64,000 nt of DNA from Eonycteris spelaea. Lineage: Eukaryota > Chordata > Mammalia > Chiroptera > Pteropodidae. The stretch spans positions 17,585,501-17,649,500 of the forward strand of contig PUFA01000003.1 in NCBI GenBank assembly GCA_003508835.1, written 5' to 3'. The stretch's first letter is position 1. Every line of letters begins with the position of its first letter. This document shows, in pieces, positions 36,151 to 47,681 of this stretch. The notes below the pieces were generated by a model. That model was not told the DNA's origin, made no database searches, and saw nothing but the letters and a program-made list of their open reading frames with translations. A program made the position numbers and the translations under genes.

Positions 36151-36563
36151 CCAGACACCACAGTCCCCTCTGCTTTTGCGACAAGAAAAAGACCCGAGCT
36201 TAAACGTTTCACGCCTGGTGCTCAGGAATCATTAGCTGAACATTTGGTGACCTTAGACAACTTTCTTCTTCAGTACTGGTCAGTCAGTCAGCACGTGAGG
36301 TGGAACACTGACCCTGTACCTCACCACCATGGTCTCAGACCCCAGGTGCCCTCAAAAGCCTCCGCTGTCCTTGGGGAGAGGAGATGATCAAAGTGAAGAC
36401 TGGGTGTGGCACTGATGACTAGGTCAGTATTTGTTATGAAAATTAAAATAACATTCCATGTAATCAATTAATTTATTTATTTTTGAGCTTGTCCCACAAG
36501 AAAATTGGTATCCCTCCCCAGACCCAGGGCAGCGAAGGGCGCCTGGTGCAGTGCTGGTGATCC

Positions 36564-36577
36564 CCAGCAGGGGGCGG
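36564..36577 (+). promoter_or_regulatory. Strong CTCF-core motif match
   Basis: CCAGCAGGGGGCGG fits all 14 positions of CCASYAGRKGGCRS, the CTCF core. It sits in a local GC-rich patch (36,500-36,620) about 13 kb beyond the ARK2N 3' end. Motif reads on the + strand. Binding is inferred. Confidence 0.6.
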
Positions 36578-36890
36578 CCTCGCCCTTCTCTGTCTGCATC
36601 TCGGCAGCGAATAGCCGTCTCGGTGGAGGTTTTTGGTGGAGCTCTTTCTCTAAGCCAAGGTTTGGCAGATTTTTTTGACCACGACCCACCGTTGGACATG
36701 CATTTTACTCAGTGTAGGTTTACACACATGTATGTTTTGCTAAGCAATACCGAATCCTTATTACATGGGGGCACTCTGGTCTATTTCTAGTTGGTTCAAT
36801 TCTGTCCTAGATTTGATCATTTAAAAACTGCCACTCACACCCACCAATAGATGGAGACTTGTCTTCTGAAACCCATTGGAAGTCTAAGCT

Positions 36891-36922
36891 GGGGGAGTGA
36901 GAACGGGGGACGGGGACGGGGG
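36891..36922 (+). other. Candidate G-quadruplex
   Basis: Four G runs of 5, 5, 4 and 5 at 36891, 36905, 36912 and 36918, with loops of 9, 2 and 2 nt. The first loop is longer than the usual limit of 7. Confidence 0.4.
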
Positions 36923-36954
36923 CAGAGATTTGAGGTCACCTAAGAAAGGGCCTC

Positions 36955-37070
36955 TCAGTACAGGGGTTAAAAGTGTGGGCTTGGGAGCCAGGCTGCCACG
37001 TGGAATCCCAGCTCTGCCTTTTTCTCCGTATGTGGCCTGGGCAACTTCACCGCTCTGTGCTGAAAAACAG
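36955..37070 (+). repeat. MIR SINE, 5' half
   Basis: 'gggttaaaagtgtgggcttgggagccaggctgcc', 'atcccagctctgcc' and 'tggcctgggcaacttcac' are the tRNA-derived/core part of MIR. Confidence 0.7.
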
Positions 37071-37468
37071 CACTGGTTATGATAACAGTTCCCCTTCCAT
37101 TTTCCACTCAGAAGCAAGGATTGCTGCAGAGTGCCCGTCACCATGGAAGCCTGCCTGGTGTCTCATGGATTCATTGATCCAACACTGTGTTGACACCTGT
37201 TACCACAGATAACTGAGCGGAAAGCTCCAGGCCTGGCCTGGGTTGCCAGAGTGGTGGAGAAGCACACAGACCGTTACTACAGATGTGATAAGGGTGAAGG
37301 CGGTGAGCACCGGCCGCTCTGGGAACACAGGGGCACCTGGAAGACTCCTTAGCTCGGCGGCTTTAACCCCCAATGTACAGGATCAGAAACTCGGAAGTGG
37401 GTCTGGCTCTTTGTTTTAATAAGCCCTCCCCACGATGCCGACACCCACTCTAATATGCGAATGGTTGC

Positions 37469-37585
37469 CAGTGGCTACCAGACTTTGCGCATGTTAGAGT
37501 TATCTGGGGGGGGGGCAGAACCAATTTAATCAGGGAGCAGGAGATTCCCAGGTGATTTCAATGTACAGCAAAGTAGAGAAGCCTT
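37469..37585. mobile_element. MER5A-like hAT MITE
   Basis: Starts CAGTGGCTACCAGACTTTG and continues 'agttatctgggggggggg' and 'gagattcccaggtgatttcaatgtacag', the mirrored MER5A arms. Internal part deleted. Confidence 0.6.
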
Positions 37586-37774
37586 ACCCCAACCCCAACC
37601 CGGTGTGGGCACTGAGCTTCCTGAAGGAGGTGTCATGGGGACAGAAACCTTAAATGCAGTGGGGGCTTGTGATGAACGTGGGGTGGAGGGAACTGCAAGG
37701 GTAAGGGGGCTGCTGGTGCCCATAGAAGGCCAAAGGGACTACGATCTGTTGTGGGAGAAGCTGGGCTCCGGAGA

Positions 37775-37885
37775 CGAGGCATCTGGGTGCGCATCCTTGC
37801 CTCACCCTTGAGAGCTAGTGTGACCACGGGCCAGTCATCTGACCTCTCTGTTCCTCGCCTGCAGGGGTTCCCATGAGAATGAAGC
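37775..37885 (+). repeat. MIR SINE fragment
   Basis: 'agtgtgaccacgggccagtcatctgacctctctgttcctc' matches the MIR core. Confidence 0.65.
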
Positions 37886-38275
37886 ACACGTAAGAAATGT
37901 TACTTATTACTACGGGGATGGGGTTGTAATTATAAATTGAACTCAAAACCCAGAGACGAGCCAGGAAATCCCAGGAGGTCAGTGTGACAAGAGATGATAC
38001 TGGAGAGATGGGGCAAGAAAGTCACAGAAAGCCTATCACCATGCTCTGGGCCCAAAGTCTGCAGGAAGCCACTGGAGAGTCTCAGGTGTCGGGGGAGCCA
38101 TGTGGATGCGTGTGGAAATACTAGAGAACTACAGGGGCACACGCACTGGGTGGTCTGTGTACTGAGTTGGGGGCACACCCCCTCTACACCCAGCCCCCGC
38201 CACCGCTTTCTTTTTGTTCTGTAGTCAGGCCTAGTGACAGGCGTGGTGAGAACAGACCTCAAGGACCACTCCCTA

Positions 38276-38296
38276 CCCCCCCCCCCCACACACACT
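38276..38296. repeat. C-run and short AC array
   Basis: Twelve C followed by ACACACACAC. Slippage-prone. Confidence 0.8.
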
Positions 38297-38399
38297 TCCC
38301 AGAAATTGTTGGAGTATTTTGCACTCATTCCATGGTAAGGCAGTGAAGGCCCATTGGGCAGGTTCACTTCTAGTCACTTGACTGTCTCATGTATCTTCC

Positions 38400-39190
38400 T
38401 GTCTTCAGGCCTTTGCCCAGCCATGGTTCTGCCTTTCCTCCTCATTTATCAGAATCCTGCTTTCAATCCATTCCCCGCTTCCATAAACACATTCCAAGGT
38501 GCATCTCCTTGAAGCTCTCCTAACCACAGCGATTGTCCTGGAAAGGATGCAAGTTTGGATGTGCCATCCAGTTCTATCATCAGTCTTGCATCTGTGGCAA
38601 CAGAAATATAGGTGCCTAGAGACTGAGGAGGGTCTCCATGTCTCTGCCCCTCCCCAGCTGAATGGCCCAGCATTTTGCCAAGTAGATGTGGAGGTAAGCC
38701 CCCTGACTGGTTTCGGAGGAAAACACAGAATTTAATAACCAGTCAAGAAGGCCTTGTTCAGAATTAGATTATCAAAATTATCAGCTGTGGCCTTAGCTCC
38801 TAGGGGATCAGTGGGAGAGAACAGACTGTGGAGAATTCTTACAGTATTGTCCTCTCTGAGTCACAGCGGGTGGGTACATCCCTCTGGTTTCTGTGATGTG
38901 GTCTGTCCTTCATCCTGCAGTGAGGGGTGGAGACAGCTGGGCTGGCTTCTCCGTGCAGCTTCTCCCAGGGTCTGTCATGGAGATGATTGATGCCACAGGC
39001 ACCCAGGAAGGGGCGGGAGACAACAGACAGTGATCAAAAAAAAAAGCCACGTAGCTGCTAAGGACCATTGACTGTGCCATGTTAAGTGCTACCCTGAAGG
39101 TGCCAGATGTTAAGACGAAAGCCGCAGAAACAATAGCAGAACGGCACAAAAAACGAAGCTGAATTGTGTAACATGCTAGTGCCTGGGGAG
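38400..39190. other. Unassigned intergenic sequence
   Basis: The first 100 bp has a faint L2-like look ('ttcaggcctttgcccag'). Otherwise nothing is recognised. Confidence 0.4.
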
Positions 39191-39194
39191 TAAG

Positions 39195-39475
39195 GTAGTG
39201 AGAGCCTGGACTTGGACCCAGATAGACATGGGTTTGTTCACCAGCTGAGGGACAGTGAGCAATGCAGGAACCAGAACCCCCATGAATCTGTTTCCTCATC
39301 TGCTAAATGCGGATGATAATAGCATCTGTTATTCCACTGATCAGAACTTAAATTATATATATATATTCAAAAGTACGATACAGCGATTAAGTGATACATA
39401 TGATAAAGTATATAAAGTCATGCAGCAAAGTTTCTGGCACAGAGCAAGCTCTAATAAGTGGTCGCTATTACCACT
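39195..39475 (+). repeat. MIR SINE interrupted near its middle
   Basis: The 5' half has 'agcctggacttggacccaga' and 'aatctgtttcctcatctgctaaatgcggatgataat'. The 3' half has 'tggcacagagcaagctctaataagtgg'. An AT-rich stretch (39350-39410) separates them. Confidence 0.65.
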
Positions 39476-40194
39476 GCTGCTGTTTCATTCTGGTTATATA
39501 TGGTTACAGGAGCTCAGAAAAGGGTGAAGCCACCGAATGGTCCTGAATGGCCTGAGGAGACAGGACCTGTAGGATGAGTTCGAAGAGACGAAGGACTAAT
39601 CAGCCAGAGGGAGCAAAATGTCCTGATTTTCAAAAAGAGAATATCGTTCCTGGGATGTAAGCTTAATGTCACTCAACAGCATTCTAGAATGATTAAACAG
39701 ATGGTCTGGGAGCACTTTACAGAGAACCATGCTTGTTCCAGAATTAATTCATTAAATCATGTCAAACCAAACTCCCAGCAATTTTCATTACGGAAGGATT
39801 TTTCTTCATTCACTCAACATATTTATTGTCAGCATGTCAGGAAGAGAAAAGGCTATTTTGGCAAGGCACCGAACGAAGTTTCCCATGCTTTCCGTGTGCA
39901 CAGGAAGAGAAACGTGAGCCGGGTGATGCACAGCTGGGTGAAGTCTGAGGTCTGGAACAATATGAACAGTTTCTCCCAAGAGCTGGGTGAGTGGACTGAT
40001 ATCAGCTGGGAGAGCTGTCCCTGGGCGGCCACAGGGCTCTAGTCCAGTCACTGAAGAGCCAGAGGGAGCACATGGTGGCAAGGGATGACACAACAGGGTA
40101 CAGTGTTGGCAGTTACGAACTCAGCTAATTAAGAGCAAAAAATAATAGCAGAACAGCAAGGAAGTAACATTATTTTTTTTCTAATAACGGGAGT

Positions 40195-40575
40195 AATATA
40201 AGCTCATGGTAGAAAATTTGAAAATACGGGAGATCATAAAGAAGTGACTGATGACTGGCTAAAGAAGCTGAGGTACATATATACAATGGAATATTACTCA
40301 GCCATAAGAAGAGATGAAATACTGCCATTTGCAACAGCATGGATGGACCTTGAAATAACCATACTAAGCAAAATAAACCAGACAGGAAAGGTTGAAAATC
40401 ACAGGATATCACTTATATGTGGGATGTAAACTTAAAAGCAAGAAATGAACAAGACAAACAGAGACTCATGGACATGGACAATGGACTCGTGGTTACCAGA
40501 GAGGAGGAGGGAGAGAGGAGGGGAAAAATAAGTAAAATGGTAAAAGAAATAAACAAACAAACAAACAAACAAATA
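40195..40575 (+). repeat. L1 3' end
   Basis: 'catatatacaatggaatattactcagccataag', 'catggatggaccttgaaata', 'tcacttatatgtgggatgtaaac' and 'gagactcatggacatgg' mark L1 ORF2 end and 3'UTR. It terminates in an (AAAC)n tail at 40548-40574. It is the least diverged L1 end in the window by eye. Confidence 0.85.
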
Positions 40576-40699
40576 TTTTTAAAGAAGTGACTGAAAGACA
40601 CCTGTAATGCTCCCTGAAAGGCACGATTTAATAGCATGACCAAGAAAAATGATGGTGAGATGGGAATTCAGGTGATATTTAAGATGGTAAGGAGTTCAG

Positions 40700-40960
40700 G
40701 ATTGTTGAACCTGGGAAAGGATTCACGCTGTTTCAGTGTCTGAAGACCTGACAGGCTGTCAGGAAGACCGTGTAGGCTAATCTGTACTGCTTGAGGGAGC
40801 GGAGCTGGAACACAGAGGCTCCCACAGGCCAGTGACAGCTCCTTGCCGATGAAAGCGCTGTCCAGGACGTAGTTCCGCCCACCCACAGGACGGGCTGCCT
40901 AGGGAGGCAGGGTTCCCATTCATCCAGAGTGTTCAAGCACAAGCTGGTTCGTAGACATGT
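40700..40960. repeat. Possible L3/CR1-type LINE fragment
   Basis: 'gggctgcctagggaggcagggttcccattcatccagagtgttcaagcacaagctgg' recalls an old CR1/L3-like motif. Weak. Confidence 0.3.
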
Positions 40961-41059
40961 TCTTTTCTGAATGGTACCAAGGAGTTCCCACCCTGCTCTG
41001 GTTCCTTTTAACTCTACGTTTTGTTTATCTAGAGGTGAAGACATGGAGGCAGAAGGAAG

Positions 41060-41855
41060 TGTGTTCAGTTATTGCTGAGAGAAAGGAACATGTTACAAGT
41101 CCATGTGCTCTGTTTTGTCTGACGCATGCAGTTAAGTACATAGTCACTGAAAAGCGGTCACAAGAAAATGAATAGTCACGCTTGGGCTGTGGGAGATGCT
41201 TTTAACCTTTTGAGCTGTTTTAATTTTTCCAAGTTTTCCACAAATGACTTATTTTAAGATCTAATAAATATCATATTACAGTAAACGTGTCTTCTGCATG
41301 TGTGAGGATACTTTCTTTACTGAAATAAATAGACTAGGGAAGAGGGAAGAGGGAGCATATTCTAGCTAGATACACAAGGTGGGGTCGATTGTAGGGGGCT
41401 TTGAAAATCAGGTGGAACTCTTTAGGTTTGATGGTCACTATAGTAGTGATGATAATGACCTTATTTGCTGAACCAAACTCAGGACGGATAGGGTTAAGTG
41501 GGATTTATTTATGTGGTTTGCAGTCATTTCCATGTATAGTTAGCTTATTGCTAGTCATCCCAATTTAGGAATGGCTTCCGGAATATTCCTATGGCTCGTT
41601 GTGAGCAGCATGACATGAAGGTGCAGACCAGAGCTCGTATCACAACATGAGCGTGTCCTCTGAGGTGGGACTATGGGACATGTAAATAGTGTAGGAGAAA
41701 TCAGGTTTAAAATGATGGAGCCAGAAGCTGGTCTGGGGCATATTCTTCTGACTATCAAACGCATAAAATCAGAAATTTTGGTTCTATCAATCCCTATTCA
41801 GAGTGGAAATGACAAAGATTCTCTCCTTGACCAAACTCTCGTCTGACTCCTCTTC
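41060..41855. other. Unassigned intergenic sequence
   Basis: Nothing recognised. Confidence 0.4.
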
Positions 41856-41859
41856 TCAA

Positions 41860-42230
41860 CCAGGCTCTGACCTTTGAGCTTCCACGTTCCTCTCTCCGTT
41901 GTCCAGTTTTAGCAAGAATCCTGCCAAGTCAGTGTAGCCAGCGTCTCCCACCCTCTGTATCTGAGCACCCTCATCCCCGACCTGCTTGTGCCCCCCAGAT
42001 GGTGCCCGATCGCATCGCCTTGGCCTGCATCCAGCAAGAAGCCTGTAGGTCCGCTTAGCCAGAATCCCCCCTTACTCCTGATGCGTTTTACCCACCGATC
42101 CCCAACCCCATCCCTCGGCTGTAAATTCACACTTTTCCTTGTATGAAGTCCAATCTCCCTCCCCGACCAAAATCCCCATTGTAGTAGTTTCCCCTTGATG
42201 GTAGAGTCTTCCTTACCATCTTTAACAAGA
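41860..42230 (+). mobile_element. Possible ERV-type LTR fragment
   Basis: 'atccctcggctgtaaattcacacttttccttg' and 'gtagtctt-like gatggtagagtcttccttaccatctttaaca' resemble the R/U5 side of class I LTRs, with the AATAAA replaced by GGTAGA. Family not assigned. Confidence 0.35.
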
Positions 42231-42799
42231 GGCATCAATTTAAAAATTTTTTTAATCATAAAACACACAATACTTTTTTTAAAAGTGGGAATCACATCAA
42301 ATAGAATTTATCAGATTAAAAAAAAATTCTGACTGATTTGAATAAGAAAATGTAAAATGCCCTGAGTTCTATAGCCCACATACAAAAGAAAGGGGTAGAG
42401 ATTTTTACTAGCTTAGCAGCAATCCTAAATATTTACAGGACCTCGTGAACACTTTCTAAACTATCCGTCATAAAAAACAAATTTGGATCTACCATGTCTG
42501 AAGAAAGACTAGAATATCTTTCTGTTTTCTCTATGGAAAAAAATTACGAAGTTGTCCCAAGAAGAGGTAAGTGAAGAGTGTACTGCCAAAATATATATAT
42601 ATATATGTATATATAAGAAAAGTAGGATGGGGCTATACATTAATGAAAATCTTATTTTTCTGGCTTTTATAATATTTGTGATATTTCTCAGCTTTTTCAC
42701 ATTCGTAATTGGCTATGCTTTTCTCATTCTAGGTAAATGTTCTCATTTGTACTTACTTTGTATTTGTCATTTTGCATTCTTTTTGTTATAGAGCCCCTC

Positions 42800-42850
42800 A
42801 AAACAACAATAACAACAACAGCAACAACAACAGCAGCAGCAGCAGCAGCA
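42800..42850 (+). repeat. AAC/CAG trinucleotide repeat
   Basis: Roughly ten AAY units pass into six CAG units (42831-42848). It lies in non-coding DNA. Confidence 0.9.
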
Positions 42851-43714
42851 ACAAGCTCTATATAAGCTTCAGGCCTCTTCTTTTCCTGCCCTACAGATCT
42901 GTGACTTGGTCACTCTCTTTGGGCCTCCGTGTATTTCCTCTGGTCAAGTTGGTGCCCTAACCTTCCACTAGACCTTCTTCCAGGGAGAATTAAAGAGATG
43001 AGCTGGTTAATCCTGTCCTCACCCCTCATCCCTGCCTGCAGAGGCAAAAGCACATGGCACTTATTCTTTTGATCCATTCAACAAACCGCTAGGAAAAAAG
43101 CCCCACTTTTTCTGTTATAGAAAATAACAGAATAAATATATGCAAAGTGGGCGGAATAGCCACAGCCCATGCTGTGGGCTGGGCTTGGTGAGGTCCTGTG
43201 GCACTGGGCTAGGCAGTAGACGAGCCAGAAGTTAAATCTCAGGGTTTGAATCCTTTCTCCATGCTGCCCCCACATTTCAAGTCACAGTATTTGGCATATA
43301 TGATTACATTGTCACGGCTGAACCTTCCACTCAGCTTGGAAATGGGCAGAATCTCTAACCCGTGGGGCAGGGGTAGGCAGCCAGCAGCAGCCTTGAGGCT
43401 CCTTTGGAACATGAAATGGGAATGAGGCTGTTTCTCCCAAGGGCCTGAGGGGCACAGGTCTCCAGCCTTCCAGGACTGGGAGCAGGCAGCCGCAGGATCA
43501 TTGGGGGAGTTTTTAACAGTTATGTGCTGTGCGCCTCCCCCTAGCCTGTTCTGACACAAGCTGTAGTGGGGAGAGGACAGGTGCTTTTTGGAAAATTTTC
43601 CTGGCAAATCTGATACCACTTGCTTTGTGATGAGAACCACCACCTGAGGGACTCATGGGAGTAACGGAGCCCATGAGGGTGAGATCGTCTCACCGCTGAA
43701 TGGAGCCATCTGCT

Positions 43715-43915
43715 CCTGGTGGAGCAGGGGCTGTTTAACAGCCAAACTCAGGGCTAGACTGCCTGGGTGAATGCCTCCTCACTAGCCATTTGACCCCGGT
43801 AAGTCACCGGCCCCTGGAATCTGCCTGCTTATCTATAAAACAGAAACAATGAAGCACCTCACCTCAAATGGGGTAATGCACATAAAGCACTTAGCACAGC
43901 ATTTGACACATACCA
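43715..43915 (+). repeat. MIR SINE
   Basis: 'tttgaccccggtaagtcacc', 'cttatctataaaacagaaac' and 'cataaagcacttagcacagc' in MIR order. Confidence 0.75.
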
Positions 43916-43949
43916 CCCCAAAATTTTAGCCCCTGCTGTTATTTCCTAC

Positions 43950-45470
43950 ACTGACATCAGCCAAAGGTGAAGAGAAAGATATATTCTCTTCTGTGGGCCC
44001 AAGCAAGTGGCAGGCTCCTCTCTTCCTGCCCAAGGAGGAGGCGGATTATGGGATACCAAAGGCCAGAGTCTTGTCCCAAGATCCAGCACAGCCCGTATCT
44101 CCTTTCAGCTTCGGCTGGGACCACCCCCTTTTGTCTGGGGTCGCAGAGAGACCGGTTTGGGGAACCATTCTCTGGTGTTACATCCCCATCTCTTTCCTCA
44201 GGGAGCTGGGGGCTGCCCTGCAGACAGTCTTTCCTTTTCAGCATGAACAGGTGGGAAGCCTGGAAGAGAGAAGGAAGCTGGGGGAGGGGTGGGGCCGCGC
44301 CTGGCAGGCGTCCTCGGCAGCCTGCGAAGGAGGCAGTTTTCCAGGGGCTCCCAGCCTCCCCTTTTCCCTCCTCTCTGGCAGCCCCGATCCCCAGGGCGCT
44401 CAGGCCCTCGCACTACCCGAGTGCCCATTCAAGAGGAAAGTGGTTTAAGGAACTCACTTTCAGGAAGGTGTGGAGGACCAGGTGTACCTCATATAAGGCA
44501 GGGCAATACCTGGCGGCAGAGCCCTTTCTTCAAATGCTCTTATTCAAGTGCTCAGACGCAGGACAAACTGGAGGCTTGGCACCCTCCCTGAGGTGCCTTT
44601 GTGGGCCCCTAGGGCTGGGCAGGTGTGTTTTGAGAAGCACAGCTGTTCTACAATGGAGGGTCTCCTCGGCCACAAGGAGGCCCACTCTCCATCCTTCCTC
44701 TCCTGGAGCCAGTTGGGCAGGGTCAGCACTTGTACTCAGAACTCTGTCCCCCGACTCCTGCTAGGTCCTTGGCAGGTGAGCAGTGGGGACTGAGGAAGGG
44801 CCTTCTTCGCTGTCTGTTGGGCCAAGCCGGCTCCTGGCCTGCAGGCCCCTCCTGGATACCTGGGTACCAACCCAGGGCCAGGCCCACTATGCCCCAAACC
44901 CTAAGGTCCATAGCCCTTTTCTGGAAGTTTCTGTCCCCTGCTCCTGGGAGCTAAGGGGAAGGGGACAAAAATGAAGACCTAACTTCAACACTCACCCCTC
45001 CCCTGCCCAGGGATCAGGGATAGACAGGAAGTGCTTTAGAAGCAGTTCCCCAGAACTCAGCTGAGGTGACATGAGCTGCCTCCCGCCTCAGCCGTCCCCA
45101 GCCATAGCGTATCTACCTTCACTCCCTTCTTTCCTCTGCAATGCTGCGAGACATCCCCTAACCTCCCCTGTCCCTGCCCCTAACAAAGTCCAACATCTCT
45201 GGAGTTAATCCCAGCTTAATTGGATGGACATGGACACACGGTAGCCACAGCCCTGATGAGTGTGGCCAGGAAGCTAGGCCCTGCTGGAGATTAGATTAGA
45301 CAAATCTAATGTTTTAGGGCCTTGGGGTTGTGCCTTTTGGACCTGGACCTTGTAAGTCCTGTGTGCTGGCCCCCGCCTCCCTGTTCTAGCATCTGTTGAT
45401 GTCTCCCCAACGCAGCAGTCAGAAGTCACATGTTTGAATTACAGAGAGCGAATGGAGGAGCTTCGAACAG
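43950..45470. other. GC-rich unique region, unassigned
   Basis: The longest open frame of the window (43967-44764, + strand, 265 codons) lies here, overlapped by frames on both strands, a pattern typical of stop-poor GC-rich DNA. Its translation is Pro/Ser/Arg-rich with no domain I recognise, no clear splice structure and no homologous gene known to me. Not called as a gene. Confidence 0.5.
45205..45310. promoter_or_regulatory. Homeodomain-motif cluster with hairpin
   Basis: TAATCC (45206-45211, bicoid/OTX type), TTAATTGG (45216-45223), and GATTAGATTA (45289-45298). The last overlaps a perfect 8-bp inverted repeat ATTAGATT/AATCTAAT (45290-45297, 45303-45310, 5-nt loop). A regulatory role is inferred from motif density only. 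Confidence 0.3.
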
Positions 45471-45629
45471 AGCTGAGAGGAAAACGTCAGAGAGATTTAT
45501 AACACAACCCATTCACATTGAGTAAAGTGATATGTAGCCCAAACAAGCACGTACATGTGTAAAAGAAGATGCCTATAGAGAGGAGAGGGAAGGAGTAGGA
45601 AGTGGGATCTCAAGGAAACGAGAGAAGAT

Positions 45630-45694
45630 GGAAGGAAGGAAGGAAGGAAGGAAGGAAGGAAGGAAGGAAGGAAGGAAGGAAAGGAAGGAAGGAA
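45630..45694 (+). repeat. GGAA microsatellite, 13 + 3 units
   Basis: Thirteen uninterrupted GGAA at 45630-45681, one extra A, then three more units. It is flanked by purine-rich sequence. Confidence 0.95.
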
Positions 45695-45968
45695 AGTTTT
45701 TAAGTTTTTACAAACCACCTCTGAATGTTTCTTTTGGAAATAAAGTTTGGATTTATTTAACATGTATTTTTTTTTTCACATAAAAACATAAAGCCCATAT
45801 AGTTTTCAAAAAGGAGAAATGTGTTCAGAATTTCTTGAGGGCATACCTTATTTTTTGTCCAAGAGCCATTTCAAGACTTGAAGGACAAAGGACAGATACA
45901 ATGTTCTCTTTGAAACATAGTTGGAAACAGAGAGAGAAGTATCTCTCTGTACCAGGAAGGGAAAGGAG

Positions 45969-46033
45969 CGTGGCGGGCCCATCGCAGGTGAGCGGCCGCT
46001 GGCCACGGTACCCGCGTCAGCGCCCTTTGATGG
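45969..46033. promoter_or_regulatory. Small CpG cluster with a strong splice-donor-like site
   Basis: About ten CpG in 65 bp in an otherwise CpG-poor region. It includes CAG|GTGAGC at 45985-45993. It is too small for a typical CpG island. It could be a weak promoter, an enhancer or a recently unmethylated remnant. Confidence 0.3.
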
Positions 46034-46524
46034 TGCTATTGGGAGATTCAGACTTTGAAGAGGTGAAGGTACAGAACAGTTCCATGGTGGGACCTGAACC
46101 ACGGGGAAACAATAAGAAACCGGAGTGGAGAGCTGTGCGCTCTCTGCTCCGAAAGTTATACCATAACGAGGGAGGGGATTTCTAGCCTGAATGACTGAGG
46201 CTTTGTGGTAGGTGGTGGTCAGGGGTGTTAATCCAAGAGGCTTCCTGGAGACAGTGAGCGTTCGATGCCAGCGGCACAAAGTCAGAGGCTAACCAGGCTG
46301 GGCAGGAGATACTGTCTCTGAAAGCGGGGGTGTGTTTGTGTGTGTAGCCGATTTGTGCCCCTTGATCTACAGGAGACAAGTGAGACCATCCTCCTGGGCA
46401 CGATCCCTTAATTAGCACAGGAACCCAAGGGCTGGGGCTGAGCCTGGAGCTGAATGTGGTCCATGCTCTGTCGAGGTTGGAGTCCTGCTGGAGGCTCCTC
46501 CAGTTGCGCGGGCCGGTCTTCATG

Positions 46525-46536
46525 TGCGCATGCGCA
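46525..46536. promoter_or_regulatory. NRF1 consensus palindrome
   Basis: TGCGCATGCGCA is a perfect 12-bp palindrome matching the NRF1 site YGCGCAYGCGCR. NRF1 sites usually sit in unmethylated promoters. This one lies some 23 kb beyond ARK2N. Confidence 0.5.
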
Positions 46537-47541
46537 AATGTGTGCCTGTTGGGGTGCAGACTTACCAGCTTGCAGTTTTGGTGACCAGGAAACATGTGAG
46601 CCAGGCCAGCAAACCCCAGAAGAGGACACGGGAGAGCAGGCTCAGATTTGCAGAGGCCATGGTGAGCAGGGGGAAGGGCCAGGGTTCCATGACCCCAGCA
46701 GGGCTTATTAAAGAGAAAGCGTTCCGGGTCCCAAGTACCTGGAGGGGTGGCCAACACCTAGAGTGTGAGCAGGTGTTCTGAGCTGGGGATTTTAAGCAGT
46801 AGGCGTGCCTCCGCCGAGTTCTCTTTCCGCCAGGCAGTTGCATACAATGAGATCTTCAGTCAGGGACGGTGGAAACACGACCCGGAATAAGCCTGGGTGC
46901 CTGCATCACCCCATGGAAGAGAGCTGTCCCCCGATCAGGCTTGGACGGTGCCTTGCCCTGGGACGTGAGAAATGGATGTCTACTGTGGCCAAGCCTTTCT
47001 TTATCTGGGCTCTGTTTATCGTAGCCCTTCACCTGCCTTCACCAATACTCCAAGCATTCCCAGGCTTGCAGCCTCACGCATCCTGACCCCTGCTAGGGCT
47101 TTCTCAGCTAAAGTCTCCCTAGCTGCTGTGGATCTTTCTCAATGTGCACACTGTGCTGGGTGCTGGATCCCTGTCTTTCCCTCATGGTGCTCACACTCCC
47201 CATGGCCTCTCCAGTTTCTCCAAATCCCACTCAACGCTCACAGTCTAGTTCAGACCCCACGTCTGCCTAGAACCCTCCCTGATCACCTCAGGCCAGGTTC
47301 TGATAGTTCTGTCCCTCCCTGCTCAGCCGGTTCATGAGTCCCCTCCCTTTCCTGGTAGAGAGGTAAGGGCGACAGGAATGTGAATCCTCCAGCCTGGCAT
47401 GGAGGGAGTCTCAGCTGGCAGAGGGAAGGTGAGAGCTAATTTTAACTACAAACCCACAGGTTGCAGGCATATGGAGGAAACATGACCCTTTGGTAATGGA
47501 TTACATTTCTCTTGGGTGTTCCTGGGCATGTGCCCCATGTG

Positions 47542-47602
47542 CTCCCTCTCCCTCTCCCTCTCCCTCTCCCTCTCCCTCTCCCTCTCCCTCTCTCTCCCCA
47601 CC

Positions 47603-47642
<40 letters not shown>

Positions 47643-47643
47643 T

Positions 47644-47679
<36 letters not shown>
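47542..47679. repeat. Compound microsatellite (CTCCCT)n-(TC)n-(CA)n
   Basis: CTCCCT array to about 47596, TC array 47606-47638, CA array 47646-47679. Apparent open frames here are artefacts of the repeat. Confidence 0.95.

Positions 47680-47681
<2 letters not shown>

Noticed and set aside
43967..44764. 265-codon open frame as a protein gene
   Set aside because: No recognisable domain, several overlapping frames on both strands, GC-rich composition explains the lack of stops.
46182..46757. 191-codon antisense open frame
   Set aside because: Overlaps several other chance frames in a GC-rich region; no family resemblance.
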